Assembly (NCBI RefSeq): GCF_003797825.1 | Contig: NZ_RKME01000034.1 | Location: 1 to 54,380 of the forward strand | Direction of reading: 5' to 3' | DNA: 54,380 nt | Origin: Gordonia sp. OPL2 | GTDB taxonomy: Bacteria; Actinomycetota; Actinomycetes; Mycobacteriales; Mycobacteriaceae | Part shown: positions 34,278 to 43,361 of the stretch, one piece after another | Layout: each line of letters starts with the position of its first letter | Position numbering within the stretch: position 1 is the stretch's first letter | Notes under the pieces: model-generated | What the model was told of the DNA's origin: nothing | Database searches by the model: none | What the model saw: only the letters and a program-made list of their open reading frames with translations | Translations under genes and position numbers: made by a program

Positions 34278-35801
34278 ATGAGATCATCCCGACGCTCACT
34301 GCCCGACCGATTCGCCTGGGACTCATCGGGTTTACGCCAGATCACAGGCGGTCTCGGCACACTCGACGCGGAGATCTTCTCCACGATCGCGCGCTCCGAC
34401 TCCCCGGCCCTCGATGCGACCATGCCCCAGCTGTCCCGGGCCGCCGACCATTCGAAACTCTGGTTCGCCATCGCCGGTGCCATGGCACTGAGCGGCCGTC
34501 CGGCGCTGCAGCGTGCAGCGGGCCGCGGTGTGGTGACGTTGGCGGTCACCAGCCTCGTCACCAATCAACTCGCCAAACGCGTCCGAAATCGCGCCCGGCC
34601 GACGGCGGCGTCGGTACCGCTGGAACGGCGCAGCAGACGGCTGCCGACGTCGAACTCGTTGCCGTCCGGCCACTCCGCCAGCGCAGCTGCGTTCGCCCTG
34701 GGAACAGGGATCGAACACGGGCCCACGGGACTGATGCTCGGCGGACTGGCCGGATTGGTCGGGCTGTCGCGGATCGCCACCGGCGTGCACTATCCCGGCG
34801 ACGTCATCGCCGGATTCGGGATCGGGGCGTCGATCGCGGTGATCGGTGCGCGCCTCGTCCCGCCGATCACCGAGCACACCGTCGCGGTCCCCTCCCCCAG
34901 CCTCGTCCCGGCCACACCACGACCCCGAGGTGCGGGAGTGGTCCTGGTGGTCAATCCGGCATCGGGGTCGGGTACCGGACGACGGGTGCTCGACGAGGTT
35001 CGCGCCTCGCTGCCCGAAGCCGAGATCGTGGAGGTCGGCGACGGCGACGACATCGCCGAGCTCCTGCAGGATGCGGCCGGACGTGCCGAGGTCCTCGCTG
35101 TCGCCGGTGGTGACGGCACCGTCGCGACGGCGGCGCACATCGCGATGGACGCCGACCTTCCGCTGGCCGTGTTCGCAGGTGGAACCTACAACCACTTCGC
35201 TCGTGATCTGGGTGTCCCGACGGTCGCCGCCACGGTGACGGCGCTGGCCGAGGGCACGATCCAGCGTGTCGACGTCGCGGTGCTGAACGACCAGACCGTC
35301 ATCCTCAACACCGCCAGCATCGGCGCGTACCCACACTTCGTCCGCACGCGGACGAAGTTGCAGCACAAGCTGAGTCGGCCGCTGGCGACAGCGGTCGCGA
35401 TGACCTCGACGTTGCGTCGGACGAAGCCGGTGCGCATCCGCGTGGACGGTCGGATCATCGAGACGTCACTGTTCCTGCTAGGCAACTCCCTCTACCGTCC
35501 GTCCGGTTTCGCCCCCTCGCGACGCATCCGCCTCGACGACGGACTTCTCGACGTGCGGGTCCTCGAGGTGGGCCACCGCTTCGCACTCACCCGATTGCTG
35601 GGCTCGCTGGCCACCGGCCGACTCGAACGCTCGCCGCTGTACCACGAGATGCAGGTGCCCCAGTTCTCGTTCACGGCGGTCGACGACCCTGTCGTCGTCG
35701 CCCACGACGGCGAGATCGGTGAGACGTACCGGGAGGCCACATTCCGGGTCGCCTATCGGGCCCTGCCGGTCTACGCACCGGCCCCGCGGCGCGGACGCTG
35801 A
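34278..35801 (+). CDS. PAP2 phosphatase-diacylglycerol kinase fusion
   Basis: Bifunctional lipid enzyme of 507 residues. The N-terminal PAP2 domain has the full acid phosphatase signature: KRVRNRARP, LPSGHSASAAAFA and SRIATGVHYPGDVIAG, on weakly hydrophobic helices. The C-terminal half is a diacylglycerol kinase-like domain: VVLVVNPASGSGTGRR, LAVAGGDGTVATAAHIAM and NTASIGAYPHFVRTR. The two halves could act in opposite directions on phosphatidate or polyprenyl phosphate, which would make a lipid-phosphate cycle; which substrate is used is unknown. In M. tuberculosis this position between qcrB and ctaF is taken by other genes (Rv2197c, mmpS3), so the fusion replaces them here. Start ATG 34278. 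Confidence 0.88.
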   Translation: MRSSRRSLPDRFAWDSSGLRQITGGLGTLDAEIFSTIARSDSPALDATMPQLSRAADHSKLWFAIAGAMALSGRPALQRAAGRGVVTLAVTSLVTNQLAKRVRNRARPTAASVPLERRSRRLPTSNSLPSGHSASAAAFALGTGIEHGPTGLMLGGLAGLVGLSRIATGVHYPGDVIAGFGIGASIAVIGARLVPPITEHTVAVPSPSLVPATPRPRGAGVVLVVNPASGSGTGRRVLDEVRASLPEAEIVEVGDGDDIAELLQDAAGRAEVLAVAGGDGTVATAAHIAMDADLPLAVFAGGTYNHFARDLGVPTVAATVTALAEGTIQRVDVAVLNDQTVILNTASIGAYPHFVRTRTKLQHKLSRPLATAVAMTSTLRRTKPVRIRVDGRIIETSLFLLGNSLYRPSGFAPSRRIRLDDGLLDVRVLEVGHRFALTRLLGSLATGRLERSPLYHEMQVPQFSFTAVDDPVVVAHDGEIGETYREATFRVAYRALPVYAPAPRRGR

Positions 35802-35812
35802 CAACAACGACA

Positions 35813-35841
35813 ACGGCCGCACCCGTATCGGGTGCGGCCGT
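35813..35841. terminator. bidirectional terminator between PAP2-DAGK and ctaF
   Basis: Perfect 13-bp inverted repeat (35813-35825 with 35829-35841, loop TAT) in the short gap between these convergent genes. It is well placed to end both transcripts. Confidence 0.8.
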
Positions 35842-35863
35842 GGTAGTCGACGTGGTCCGGAGG

Positions 35864-36280
35864 TCAGTGCTTCTCAGGACCGACGTGGTATTCGAAGACG
35901 AGTCCCGCGGCGGTGCCCATGATCACCAGCGCCGAGAAGATGGCGAACCAGAAGTTGCCGGTGGCGAAACCGATGGCGAACATCGCGGCGCCGGCGGCGA
36001 TGGCGATGGGCCACCAGGAACCCGGGCTGAAGAAGCCCAGTTCGCCCGCGCCGTCCTCGACCTCGGCATCCTCGTAGTCCTCGGGGCGGATCTCGACGCG
36101 TCGTGCGACGAAACGGAAGTACGTACCCGCGATGAGGGTCAGTCCACCGCTGAAGAACATGCCGGTGACACCGGCCCATTCGACGCCGCGACTCGAGAAG
36201 GCGGTGCAGATCGTGTAGACGATGCCCGCGAGGAAGAAGAACGCGGTCAGAAGTTCGAAGATCCGTGCCTCGATTTTCAT
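35864..36280 (-). CDS. ctaF: cytochrome aa3 oxidase subunit IV
   Basis: Actinobacterial-type small subunit IV of the aa3 oxidase, 138 residues, matching M. tuberculosis Rv2199c. It has four predicted membrane helices: ARIFELLTAFFFLAGIVYTICTA, WAGVTGMFFSGGLTLIAGTYF, WWPIAIAAGAAMFAIGFAT and WFAIFSALVIMGTAAGLVF, with a charged loop (IRPEDYEDAEVEDGAGE) between the second and third. The ATG overlaps the ctaC stop, so the two are co-translated. Confidence 0.94.
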   Translation of the reverse strand: MKIEARIFELLTAFFFLAGIVYTICTAFSSRGVEWAGVTGMFFSGGLTLIAGTYFRFVARRVEIRPEDYEDAEVEDGAGELGFFSPGSWWPIAIAAGAAMFAIGFATGNFWFAIFSALVIMGTAAGLVFEYHVGPEKH

Positions 36281-37404
36281 CCGTTGGCTCCCACCGTGCA
36301 GTTCGACACGTTCGTGTCGTTCGCGTTGCCCAGGTTCTTCGGGGTGTCACCGTTGGTGGCCCGACGTGTGTCGAACGGCACCGTCGTCACCGACTTGGGT
36401 ACCTCGCAGATCGCCTCGAGTGCCTGCGCATTCGTCGACTGCGGGTTCTGCTCGCGGTACTTGATGTACGCGTCGAACTTCTGCGGGCTGACGGCGCGGA
36501 CCTCGAAGTTCATCATCGAGTGATACGTACCGCACATCTCCGCGCACCGACCCACGAACGCGCCTTCACGGTCGATGCTCTGGATCTGGAAACGACTGTC
36601 GGAGTGGTTCTGCTTCGGGAACGGCATGACGTCACGTTTGAACAGGAACTCCGGGACCCAGAACGAGTGGATGACGTCGGCGGAGGCGATGTCGAACTCG
36701 ATCCGCTTACCGGTCGGCAGGACCAGGATCGGGATCTCCGTCGACGAGCCGACGGTCTCGATCTGGTTGAACTTCAGGTAATTGCGGATGTCGTCGTCGC
36801 GTCCACCGGCCGGCAGCGGCAGCGGCTCACCGTGGTGGGTGGCCTCGCTGCGGGCCTGGAGCTCGAACGGGCTGCCGTTGCGCTCGAAGCCGTCGTAGCG
36901 CGCACCGTCGGTGAACTCGACGTCGCGGTAGCCGAACTTCCAGTTCCACTGGAAGGCGGTGACATCGACGACGACCTTGGGATCCGAGGTCTTCTTCTCG
37001 ACGTCGTTCTGCACGACGACGGTGAAGTAGAACAGGACCGCGATGATCACGAACGGGATCGCGGTGTAGCCCAGTTCCAGCGGAACGTTGTAGGCCGTCT
37101 GGCGGGGGAACTCGTCCTTGCCCGCCTTCGCACGGTGGAACGAGATCGTCCAGAAGATCAGGGCCCACACCAGGATGCCCATCAACAGGGCGGCGATGAC
37201 CGACCAGGTCCACAGGTCGCCCATCTTCTTGGCCTCGGGGGTCACACCCGCGGGCCAGCCGAACCGCATCGCCGTCCGGGCGTCACAGCCCGACAGGAGC
37301 AGCGCACCGATGCCGAGTGCGACGAGTGCCCCGACCTGTTTGATCGTCCGCGACGCGGAACGGGCCTCTCGCGCCCGCGGTCGTCCACCGTGTGCCAATT
37401 TCAC
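36277..37404 (-). CDS. ctaC: cytochrome aa3 oxidase subunit II
   Basis: Lipid-modified subunit II of the aa3 oxidase, 375 residues, equivalent to M. tuberculosis Rv2200c. The signal peptide ends in lipobox LLLSGC. Two membrane helices follow (WSVIAALLMGILVWALIFWT and AIPFVIIAVLFYFTVVV). The CuA site is complete: HSFWVPEF with the first histidine, then RCAEMCGTYHSMM providing two Cys, the Glu backbone ligand, His and Met. GTG 37404 is preferred, preceded closely by GGGAAGG; the longer open frame is not family-like. It is divergent from asnB. Confidence 0.95.
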   Translation of the reverse strand: MKLAHGGRPRAREARSASRTIKQVGALVALGIGALLLSGCDARTAMRFGWPAGVTPEAKKMGDLWTWSVIAALLMGILVWALIFWTISFHRAKAGKDEFPRQTAYNVPLELGYTAIPFVIIAVLFYFTVVVQNDVEKKTSDPKVVVDVTAFQWNWKFGYRDVEFTDGARYDGFERNGSPFELQARSEATHHGEPLPLPAGGRDDDIRNYLKFNQIETVGSSTEIPILVLPTGKRIEFDIASADVIHSFWVPEFLFKRDVMPFPKQNHSDSRFQIQSIDREGAFVGRCAEMCGTYHSMMNFEVRAVSPQKFDAYIKYREQNPQSTNAQALEAICEVPKSVTTVPFDTRRATNGDTPKNLGNANDTNVSNCTVGANG

Positions 37405-37529
37405 GCCTTCCCGCTCGCTCGGCCTCGACGTCCTGTCGATCCGAGTGCATGCCACATGACTCGCACAGGGCTTTCGTCGCCCGCGCCGGCCAGATCTCAC
37501 CCCGCGCATGGCAATTCTTGCACCTAGTA

Positions 37530-37542
37530 CTACGCAGCGTAG
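37530..37542. promoter_or_regulatory. palindrome in the ctaC-asnB divergent region
   Basis: CTACGC-A-GCGTAG is a perfect odd palindrome in the 298-base gap between ctaC (leftward) and asnB (rightward). On the minus strand it contains TACGCT, a TANNNT -10 candidate for ctaC about 130 bases upstream of its start. It could be an operator over that promoter. The rest of 37405-37702 shows no gene; a few basic-residue open frames there are shadows. Confidence 0.3.
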
Positions 37543-37702
37543 ACCAACCCGGCAAAGCTTTCGTGATTGGGGTTTACCTGCGTGCGTCGCCTGTGGAGCG
37601 GTCGGCGGCGGGGCACGGCCCGCACACGTTGTCGTCGTCGTTCGTCAGGCATACTCGACCCGTCGGAAGCACGTGCGATCGTCGATAAGTGAGGCCTGTC
37701 TG

Positions 37703-39628
37703 GTGTGTGGTTTGCTCGGTCTGCTGACCTCGGACGGATCGGCGGCCACCGCCGTCGAGCTGGTGTCCACCGCATCCCACTGCATGCGTCACCGCGGGCC
37801 AGACGAACCCGGTACGTGGCACGACGACGACCTGGTCCTGGGGTTCAACCGTCTCTCGATCATCGACATCGAACATTCTCATCAGCCGTTGCGGTGGGGC
37901 CCGCCGGAGCAGCCGGACCGGTATGCGCTGGTGTTCAACGGCGAGATCTACAACTACCTCGAGATCCGCGAGGAACTGCGCCGCGACTCCGATACGCAGT
38001 TCGCCACCGAGGGTGACGGCGAGGCGATCGTCGCTGCCTTCCACCACTGGGGTCCGGACGCCGTGCGTCGGTTGCGCGGGATGTTCGCCTTCGCCATCTG
38101 GGACACCGAGACCCGGTCGCTGTTCGTCGCGCGCGATCCGTTCGGCATCAAGCCGCTGTTCATCGCCACCGGCCCCGGCGGTACCGCGTTCGGCAGCGAG
38201 AAGAAGAGCCTGCTCGAGCTGATCGGGCGTCTCGGTCTCGGCGACGAGCTCGATCCCCGGGCCATCGAGCACTACACCGTGCTGCAGTACGTGCCCGAGC
38301 CCGAGACGTTGCACGCTGCGATCCGCCGACTGGAGTCGGGCTGCCACGCGACGATCCGACCGGGACAGGCACCGCAGATCCAGCGGTACTTCACGCCCCG
38401 CTTCGGCGTCCGCCCGGTCACCGACGCCACCCGCCAGAAGCGCTACGACGAGATCGCCGAGGTCCTGTCGGATTCCGTCGCCAAGCACATGCGCGCCGAC
38501 GTCACCGTGGGCTCGTTCCTCTCCGGTGGTATCGACTCCACCGCGATCGCGGCGCTCGCGATCCGGCACAATCCCGATCTGATCACCTTCACCACGGGTT
38601 TCGAGCGCGACGGATATTCCGAGATCGACGTCGCCGTCGAATCGGCCGAGGCCATCGGTGCCCGGCACATCGTCAAGGTGGTCTCCCCCACCGAGTTCAT
38701 CGACGCGATCCCCCAGATCGTCTGGTATCTCGACGATCCGGTGGCCGATCCCGCGCTGGTCCCGCTGTACTTCGTGGCGGCCGAAGCCCGCAAGCACGTC
38801 AAGGTGGTGCTCTCGGGCGAGGGCGCCGACGAGCTCTTCGGCGGATACACGATCTACAAGGAACCGTTGTCGCTCAGCGCTTTCGACCGCCTGCCGACCG
38901 CCCTGCGCCGGCTGGCGGGACGACTGTCGGACCGCATCCCGGAGGGCACACGCGGCAAGAGTCTGTTGCATCGGGGTTCGCTGACGCTCGAGGAGCGCTA
39001 CTACGGCAACGCGCGCAGCTTCGACGACGCGCGCCTGCGCGCCGTGCTCCGCGACTACCGTCCCGACTGGACCCACACCGACGTCACCGCCCCGATCTAT
39101 GCGATGTCGGAGGGTCTCGACCCGGTCGCCCGCATGCAGCATGTGGACCTGTTCACGTGGCTGCGCGGCGACATCCTCGTCAAGGCCGACAAGATGACGA
39201 TGGCCAACTCGCTCGAGTTGCGGGTCCCGTTCCTCGATCCCGAGGTGTTCCGGATCGCGGAGACGCTGCCGTTCGACGAGAAGATCTCCCACGGAACGAC
39301 CAAGTACGCGCTGCGCAAGGCGCTCGAGCAGATCGTGCCCGCGCACGTTCTGCATCGCAAGAAGCTCGGCTTCCCGGTCCCCATCCGGCACTGGCTGGCG
39401 GGTACCGAGATGTACGACTGGGCACACGAGACGATCCGGCACTCGCAGACCGATCACATCCTGAACAAGGATGCGATCATCGCCATGCTGGACGAACACC
39501 GCGACGGCGTCGTCGACAACAGTCGCCGGCTGTGGACCCTGCTGATGTTCATGGTGTGGCACGGGATCTTCGTCGAACGCTCGATCGTCCCCGACATCAC
39601 CGATCACCACTACCCGGTACGGGTGTAG
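37703..39628 (+). CDS. asnB: glutamine-hydrolysing asparagine synthetase
   Basis: Amidotransferase of 641 residues, equivalent to M. tuberculosis Rv2201 and Corynebacterium LtsA. The catalytic N-terminal cysteine is exposed after Met removal in the start VCGLLGLL, followed by RHRGPDEPGTW and FNGEIYNYLE of the glutaminase domain. The synthetase domain has the PP-loop SFLSGGIDSTAIAAL. In corynebacteria LtsA amidates cell-wall diaminopimelate rather than, or besides, making free asparagine, so a peptidoglycan role is possible here. GTG 37703 is fixed by the Cys2 requirement; GAGG lies upstream. It ends at a strong palindromic terminator. Confidence 0.94.
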   Translation: MCGLLGLLTSDGSAATAVELVSTASHCMRHRGPDEPGTWHDDDLVLGFNRLSIIDIEHSHQPLRWGPPEQPDRYALVFNGEIYNYLEIREELRRDSDTQFATEGDGEAIVAAFHHWGPDAVRRLRGMFAFAIWDTETRSLFVARDPFGIKPLFIATGPGGTAFGSEKKSLLELIGRLGLGDELDPRAIEHYTVLQYVPEPETLHAAIRRLESGCHATIRPGQAPQIQRYFTPRFGVRPVTDATRQKRYDEIAEVLSDSVAKHMRADVTVGSFLSGGIDSTAIAALAIRHNPDLITFTTGFERDGYSEIDVAVESAEAIGARHIVKVVSPTEFIDAIPQIVWYLDDPVADPALVPLYFVAAEARKHVKVVLSGEGADELFGGYTIYKEPLSLSAFDRLPTALRRLAGRLSDRIPEGTRGKSLLHRGSLTLEERYYGNARSFDDARLRAVLRDYRPDWTHTDVTAPIYAMSEGLDPVARMQHVDLFTWLRGDILVKADKMTMANSLELRVPFLDPEVFRIAETLPFDEKISHGTTKYALRKALEQIVPAHVLHRKKLGFPVPIRHWLAGTEMYDWAHETIRHSQTDHILNKDAIIAMLDEHRDGVVDNSRRLWTLLMFMVWHGIFVERSIVPDITDHHYPVRV

Positions 39629-39631
39629 TGA

Positions 39632-39667
39632 GAGGTCGGGTGGGGATCGCGATCCCCACCCGACCTC
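39632..39667. terminator. perfect 36-bp palindromic terminator, asnB/adoK
   Basis: The whole 36 bases are a perfect palindrome (arms 39632-39648 and 39651-39667 with a central GC), lying four bases after the asnB stop and twelve bases before the end of the convergent kinase gene. It should end transcription from both sides. Confidence 0.85.
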
Positions 39668-39679
39668 CCGGGTATCACG

Positions 39680-40651
39680 TCAGAACGCGGTCGCGATCTC
39701 CGTGGCCGCGGAATCGCCGTAGGCGTCGGCGATCCGCTTGAGCGCGAGATCGCGATCCCAGGTCCAGTCCTGCGTGGAGACGGTCTCGAGGACGAGCACC
39801 GCCACCATCGAACCGACCTGTGCCGCCCGTTCGAAGCCCAGCCCCTTGCCCAGTGCGGTGAGGAATCCGGCCCGGAAGCCGTCGCCGACGCCGGTCGGAT
39901 CGACCTTCTCGGTCTCCGGGACGACGGCGACGTGGGTGCGGGTGCCGTCCTTCTCGACGATCTCGACACCGTCCTTGCCCAGCGTGGTGACGCGGACGCC
40001 GACCATCTCGGCGACCTGCGTCTCCGACAACCCGGTCTTCTGCCGGAGCAGGCCCCATTCGTACTCATTGGTGAACAGGTAGGCGGCACCGTCGATCAGC
40101 GCACGCGCCTGCTCGCCGTCGAGCCGGGCGAGCTGCTGGGAGGGATCGGCCGCGAAGGGGATCCCGAGCTTCCGGCATTCCTCGGTGTGCCGGACCATCG
40201 CGTCCGGGTCGTCGGCGCCGACGAGCACCAGCTCGGGGTCGCCGATCTGGGTCACGACGTCGGACAGCGCGATCTCGCGCGCCTCGCTCATCGCACCCGC
40301 ATAGAAGGTGGCGAGCTGTGCCATCGTCTGGTCGGTGGTGCACATGAACCGGGCGGTGTGTTGCGTCTCGGAGATCCGCACGGCCCGGCAGTCGACACCG
40401 TTCGACTCGAGCCACTGACGGTAGTCATTGAAGTCGGCACCGACGGCACCGACGAGGACCGGGCTACCACCGAGCACGCCCATCGCGTAGCAGATGTTGC
40501 CGCCGACGCCGCCGCGCCGGACCACCAGGTCCTCGACGAGGAAGCTCAGGGAGATGTGTTCGAGGTGATCACCGAGCAACTGCTCGGAGAACTTCCCCGG
40601 GAAGGTCATCAGATGGTCGGTTGCGATGGAGCCACAGACAACGATTGCCAC
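39680..40651 (-). CDS. PfkB-family kinase, adenosine kinase AdoK-like
   Basis: Ribokinase-fold kinase of 323 residues, equivalent to M. tuberculosis Rv2202c, shown to phosphorylate adenosine. The N-terminal substrate region is VCGSIATDHLMTFPGKF and RRGGVGGNICYAMGVLGG. The C-terminal PfkB signature DPTGVGDGFRAGFLTALG provides the catalytic aspartate and anion hole. The preceding NEYEWGLL and TLGKDGVEIVEKDGTR are typical. GTG 40651 is the start. The enzyme links to purine salvage; sugar specificity cannot be excluded from sequence alone. Confidence 0.88.
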   Translation of the reverse strand: MAIVVCGSIATDHLMTFPGKFSEQLLGDHLEHISLSFLVEDLVVRRGGVGGNICYAMGVLGGSPVLVGAVGADFNDYRQWLESNGVDCRAVRISETQHTARFMCTTDQTMAQLATFYAGAMSEAREIALSDVVTQIGDPELVLVGADDPDAMVRHTEECRKLGIPFAADPSQQLARLDGEQARALIDGAAYLFTNEYEWGLLRQKTGLSETQVAEMVGVRVTTLGKDGVEIVEKDGTRTHVAVVPETEKVDPTGVGDGFRAGFLTALGKGLGFERAAQVGSMVAVLVLETVSTQDWTWDRDLALKRIADAYGDSAATEIATAF

Positions 40652-40718
40652 GTGTGGGACGCCCTTCGTTCTGGCGGACTGGACAGCAGTCCACGCTACC
40701 GGTGGCCTTCAGACCAGA

Positions 40719-40752
40719 ACGACCGCACCCCCGGGGCCGGGGGTGCGGTCGT
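40719..40752 (-). terminator. terminator after the IscA-like gene
   Basis: Perfect 14-bp inverted repeat (40719-40732 with 40739-40752, loop GGGGCC) just past the stop of the IscA-like gene and before the kinase gene on the same strand. It separates the two transcripts. Confidence 0.8.
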
Positions 40753-40769
40753 GAGAGGTTCTGGCTGCG

Positions 40770-41129
40770 TCAGTTGAACGAGTCGCCGCAGGCGCAGCTT
40801 CCCGTGGCATTCGGATTGTCGATGGTGAAGCCCTGCTTCTCGATGGTGTCGACGAAGTCGATGGTGGCTCCGCCGACGTACGGTGCGCTCATCCGGTCGA
40901 CGGCGAGGGTGACGCCACCGAAGTCGTCGGTGAGGTCTCCGTCGAGGCTGCGATCGTCGAAGAACAGCTGGTAGCGCAGGCCTGCGCAGCCGCCGGGCTG
41001 GACGGCGATGCGCAGGGCGAGGTCGTCGCGGCCCTCTTGGTCGAGCAGCGCCTTGGCCTTGCCGGCGGCCGCCTCGGTCAGAAGGACACCGGTCGTGGTG
41101 GCGGCTCCGGATTCGTTCTGAACGGTCAT
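40770..41129 (-). CDS. HesB/IscA-family iron-sulfur carrier
   Basis: A-type Fe-S carrier of 119 residues, equivalent to M. tuberculosis Rv2204c. The three conserved cysteines are in QPGGCAGLRYQLFF and the C-terminal CACGDSF (C-x-C). It passes Fe-S clusters to apoproteins; the Rieske protein and the radical-SAM lipoyl synthase expected beyond the right edge are plausible clients. ATG 41129 has AGGAG six bases upstream and overlaps the stop of rarD, so it is coupled to that gene. Confidence 0.93.
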   Translation of the reverse strand: MTVQNESGAATTTGVLLTEAAAGKAKALLDQEGRDDLALRIAVQPGGCAGLRYQLFFDDRSLDGDLTDDFGGVTLAVDRMSAPYVGGATIDFVDTIEKQGFTIDNPNATGSCACGDSFN

Positions 41130-42181
41130 CGATGCTCCTGTGTGTCTCGGGTCGGGCTCTGGTCGGAACGGACGGAACGCGGATCCGGCTCGTCCATGAG
41201 GCCACGTGCTCGCTTCAACGGTACCTCCTCCGGGTCTATTCCTGCGGAGTCTATTCCTGCCGACTCCCGGCGCCGTGCCCGCCGGGCCGCGACGACCGAG
41301 TCCAGCGTGAACACCGTCAACGCCGACCACACGATCGCGAATCCGGCCCAGCGTTCCGGTGGCATCGGTTCGTCGAGCACCCACACACCGATCACCAGCT
41401 GCATGGACGGGGTGATGAACTGTGCGATCCCGAGCACGATCAACCGGACGCGGCGGGCACCCGCCGCGAACAGCATCAGGGGCGCCGCGGTGACGACACC
41501 GGCGAGTGCCAGCAGGGCCGCGTGGCCGGGGCCCGCGTTGCCCATCGTCAGGCCGGTGGTCACCGCGACGACGACGAGTTGGACGATCGCCGCCGGGGCG
41601 AGCCAGAGCGATTCGAGGGTCAGTCCGCTCATCACGTCCACCGACGGCCCGATGTGTTTCTTCACCAGTCCGTAGAAGCCGAAGGAGAACGCCACGCAGA
41701 GTGCCAGCCAGGGGAAGGCGCCGTAGCCGACGACGATGACGATGGTCGCCAGGACGGCCAGCCCGATCGCCACCCACTGCAGGGGTCGCAGGTGTTCGCG
41801 CAGGACGAGAACACCGAGCAGCACGGTGACGATCGGGTTGATGAAGTAGCCGAGGCTCATCTCGATCACATGCCCGGTCAGCGTCGCCAGGACGAACACC
41901 TGCCAGTTCAGGTAGATCAGCACTCCGGCAACGGCCGTCCAGGCCACCAGGCGGCGGTTGCCGAGGATCGTGCGCAGCCGCAGCCAACCCCCCACGAGCG
42001 GGATCAGGATCACGTAGAACACCAGCGACAGCAGGATTCGCCAGGCCACCACCTCCCACGGCCCGGTCGGTTCGAGCAGCACGAAGTACAGCGGCAGGAA
42101 TCCCCACAGGAGATAGGCGCCGACGGCGTAGGCGCCGCCGGTCAGAGCGCGTGCCCGTGGTGGCTCGTCGCGGTCCGTCAC
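41126..42181 (-). CDS. rarD: RarD/EamA-family drug/metabolite transporter
   Basis: Ten-helix membrane transporter of the EamA/DMT superfamily, RarD subgroup, 351 residues. The opening GGAYAVGAYLLWGFLPLYFVLLEPTGPWEVVAWR is diagnostic of RarD. Two EamA repeats are visible, one ending GYFINPIVTVLLGVLVLRE, the other QFITPSMQLVIGVWVLDEPMP. A short duplication gives IDSAGIDSAGID in the cytoplasmic tail (15-bp repeat at 41234 and 41249). Substrate unknown. The stop overlaps the IscA-like ATG. GTG 42181 starts seven bases after the glycerate kinase stop. Confidence 0.88.
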   Translation of the reverse strand: MTDRDEPPRARALTGGAYAVGAYLLWGFLPLYFVLLEPTGPWEVVAWRILLSLVFYVILIPLVGGWLRLRTILGNRRLVAWTAVAGVLIYLNWQVFVLATLTGHVIEMSLGYFINPIVTVLLGVLVLREHLRPLQWVAIGLAVLATIVIVVGYGAFPWLALCVAFSFGFYGLVKKHIGPSVDVMSGLTLESLWLAPAAIVQLVVVAVTTGLTMGNAGPGHAALLALAGVVTAAPLMLFAAGARRVRLIVLGIAQFITPSMQLVIGVWVLDEPMPPERWAGFAIVWSALTVFTLDSVVAARRARRRESAGIDSAGIDPEEVPLKRARGLMDEPDPRSVRSDQSPTRDTQEHR

Positions 42182-42187
42182 CGACGG

Positions 42188-43273
42188 TCACACGGCATGT
42201 GTCGCGACCTCGTGCCCGTCCCAGTCGGCGGCGACCTGCTCGGCCAGACGCGACAGCTGATTGTCGGCATCGGCCATCGCGAGTTCCACGGACCCGGCGA
42301 CGTCGACGATGGCGTGCGCGCCCGCGATACCGGCGGCGACGATGTCCTCGGTCGGTAGCGTCACCTGCCCGGCGAACACCAGGGTCGGGATGCCCGCGGC
42401 GCCGGCGGCGTCGTTCAGTGCCGACACCACCTTGCCGCGCAACGTCTGGGTGTCGAATCTGCCCTCACCGGTGATCACGAGGTCGGCGGCCGCGACGTCG
42501 GCGGCCCGGTCGGTGGCCTCGGCGACGACGGTCGCGCCGGACACCCGGCTCGCACCCAGAGCGAGGAGCGCCGCGCCCAGACCTCCGGCGGCGCCCGCCC
42601 CGGCGTCGGCGGTGACGTCGCGCCCCGCCATCGCTGTCAGCACGCGGGCCCACTGCCCCATCCGCTCCTCGAGGCGCTGCACCGTGTCCGCATCGGCGCC
42701 CTTCTGCGGACCGAAGACCGCCGCGGCACCGAGCTCTCCGAGCAGCGGGTTCTCGACGTCGGAGGCGGCGACGAGCGTCACCCCGGCCAGCCTGCGCACC
42801 GCCGCATCCGGTCCGCCGAGCGCCTCGACGAGTCCGTGGCCCCCGTCGGTCGTCGCCGAACCTCCCAGGCCGACGACGACGGTCCGGGCGCCGGCGTCGA
42901 CCGCAGCACCGATGAGTTGGCCGACACCGGCGGTGTCGGCGGCGAGGGCCGTGCGGGGGGTCGGTCGGCCGCCGAGCTGATGCAGCCCGCAGGCCTGCGC
43001 GCACTCGATGTAGGCGGTGGGCGGCGTCGAACGGTCGTCGTACAACCAGGTGGCCGTCACCGCCGCACCGAGCGGACCGGAGACGGTCGCGGAGCGACGT
43101 TCACCGAAGCGGGAGGCGAGGACATCGACGAATCCGGGTCCGCCGTCGGACTGCGGCGCCGAGCGCACGTCGTCGTCGGGACGGGCCGCCGACCAACCGC
43201 GCGCGATGGCCGCGGATGCGTCCACCGCCGACAGCGTGTCGCCGAAGGAATCGGGGGCGATCAGAACACGCAT
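42188..43273 (-). CDS. glycerate kinase
   Basis: Glycerate 2-kinase (GarK/GlxK type) of 361 residues, equivalent to M. tuberculosis Rv2205c. It phosphorylates glycerate for entry into glycolysis. Family motifs are MRVLIAPDSFGDTLSAVDAS, SDGGPGFVDVL, VVGLGGSATTDGGHGLVEALG and DLVITGEGRFDTQTLRGKV. ATG 43273 is used because the family sequence begins exactly there. It heads the minus-strand group glycerate kinase-rarD-IscA-like and is divergent from the DUF3043 gene. Confidence 0.92.
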   Translation of the reverse strand: MRVLIAPDSFGDTLSAVDASAAIARGWSAARPDDDVRSAPQSDGGPGFVDVLASRFGERRSATVSGPLGAAVTATWLYDDRSTPPTAYIECAQACGLHQLGGRPTPRTALAADTAGVGQLIGAAVDAGARTVVVGLGGSATTDGGHGLVEALGGPDAAVRRLAGVTLVAASDVENPLLGELGAAAVFGPQKGADADTVQRLEERMGQWARVLTAMAGRDVTADAGAGAAGGLGAALLALGASRVSGATVVAEATDRAADVAAADLVITGEGRFDTQTLRGKVVSALNDAAGAAGIPTLVFAGQVTLPTEDIVAAGIAGAHAIVDVAGSVELAMADADNQLSRLAEQVAADWDGHEVATHAV

Positions 43274-43348
43274 GTCGGGCTCTGCCGGGGATCGGTCATG
43301 GGCACGAAGTATAGGGAGGTCGGAGAACCTCGGCAGCGCGGAATCGCC

Positions 43349-43354
43349 TACCCT
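43349..43354 (+). promoter_or_regulatory. -10 element for a leaderless DUF3043 transcript
   Basis: TACCCT fits TANNNT and ends seven bases before the GTG at 43362. The start site would coincide with the start codon. A -35 box is not obvious. Confidence 0.4.
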
Positions 43355-43361
43355 CGAAGGT

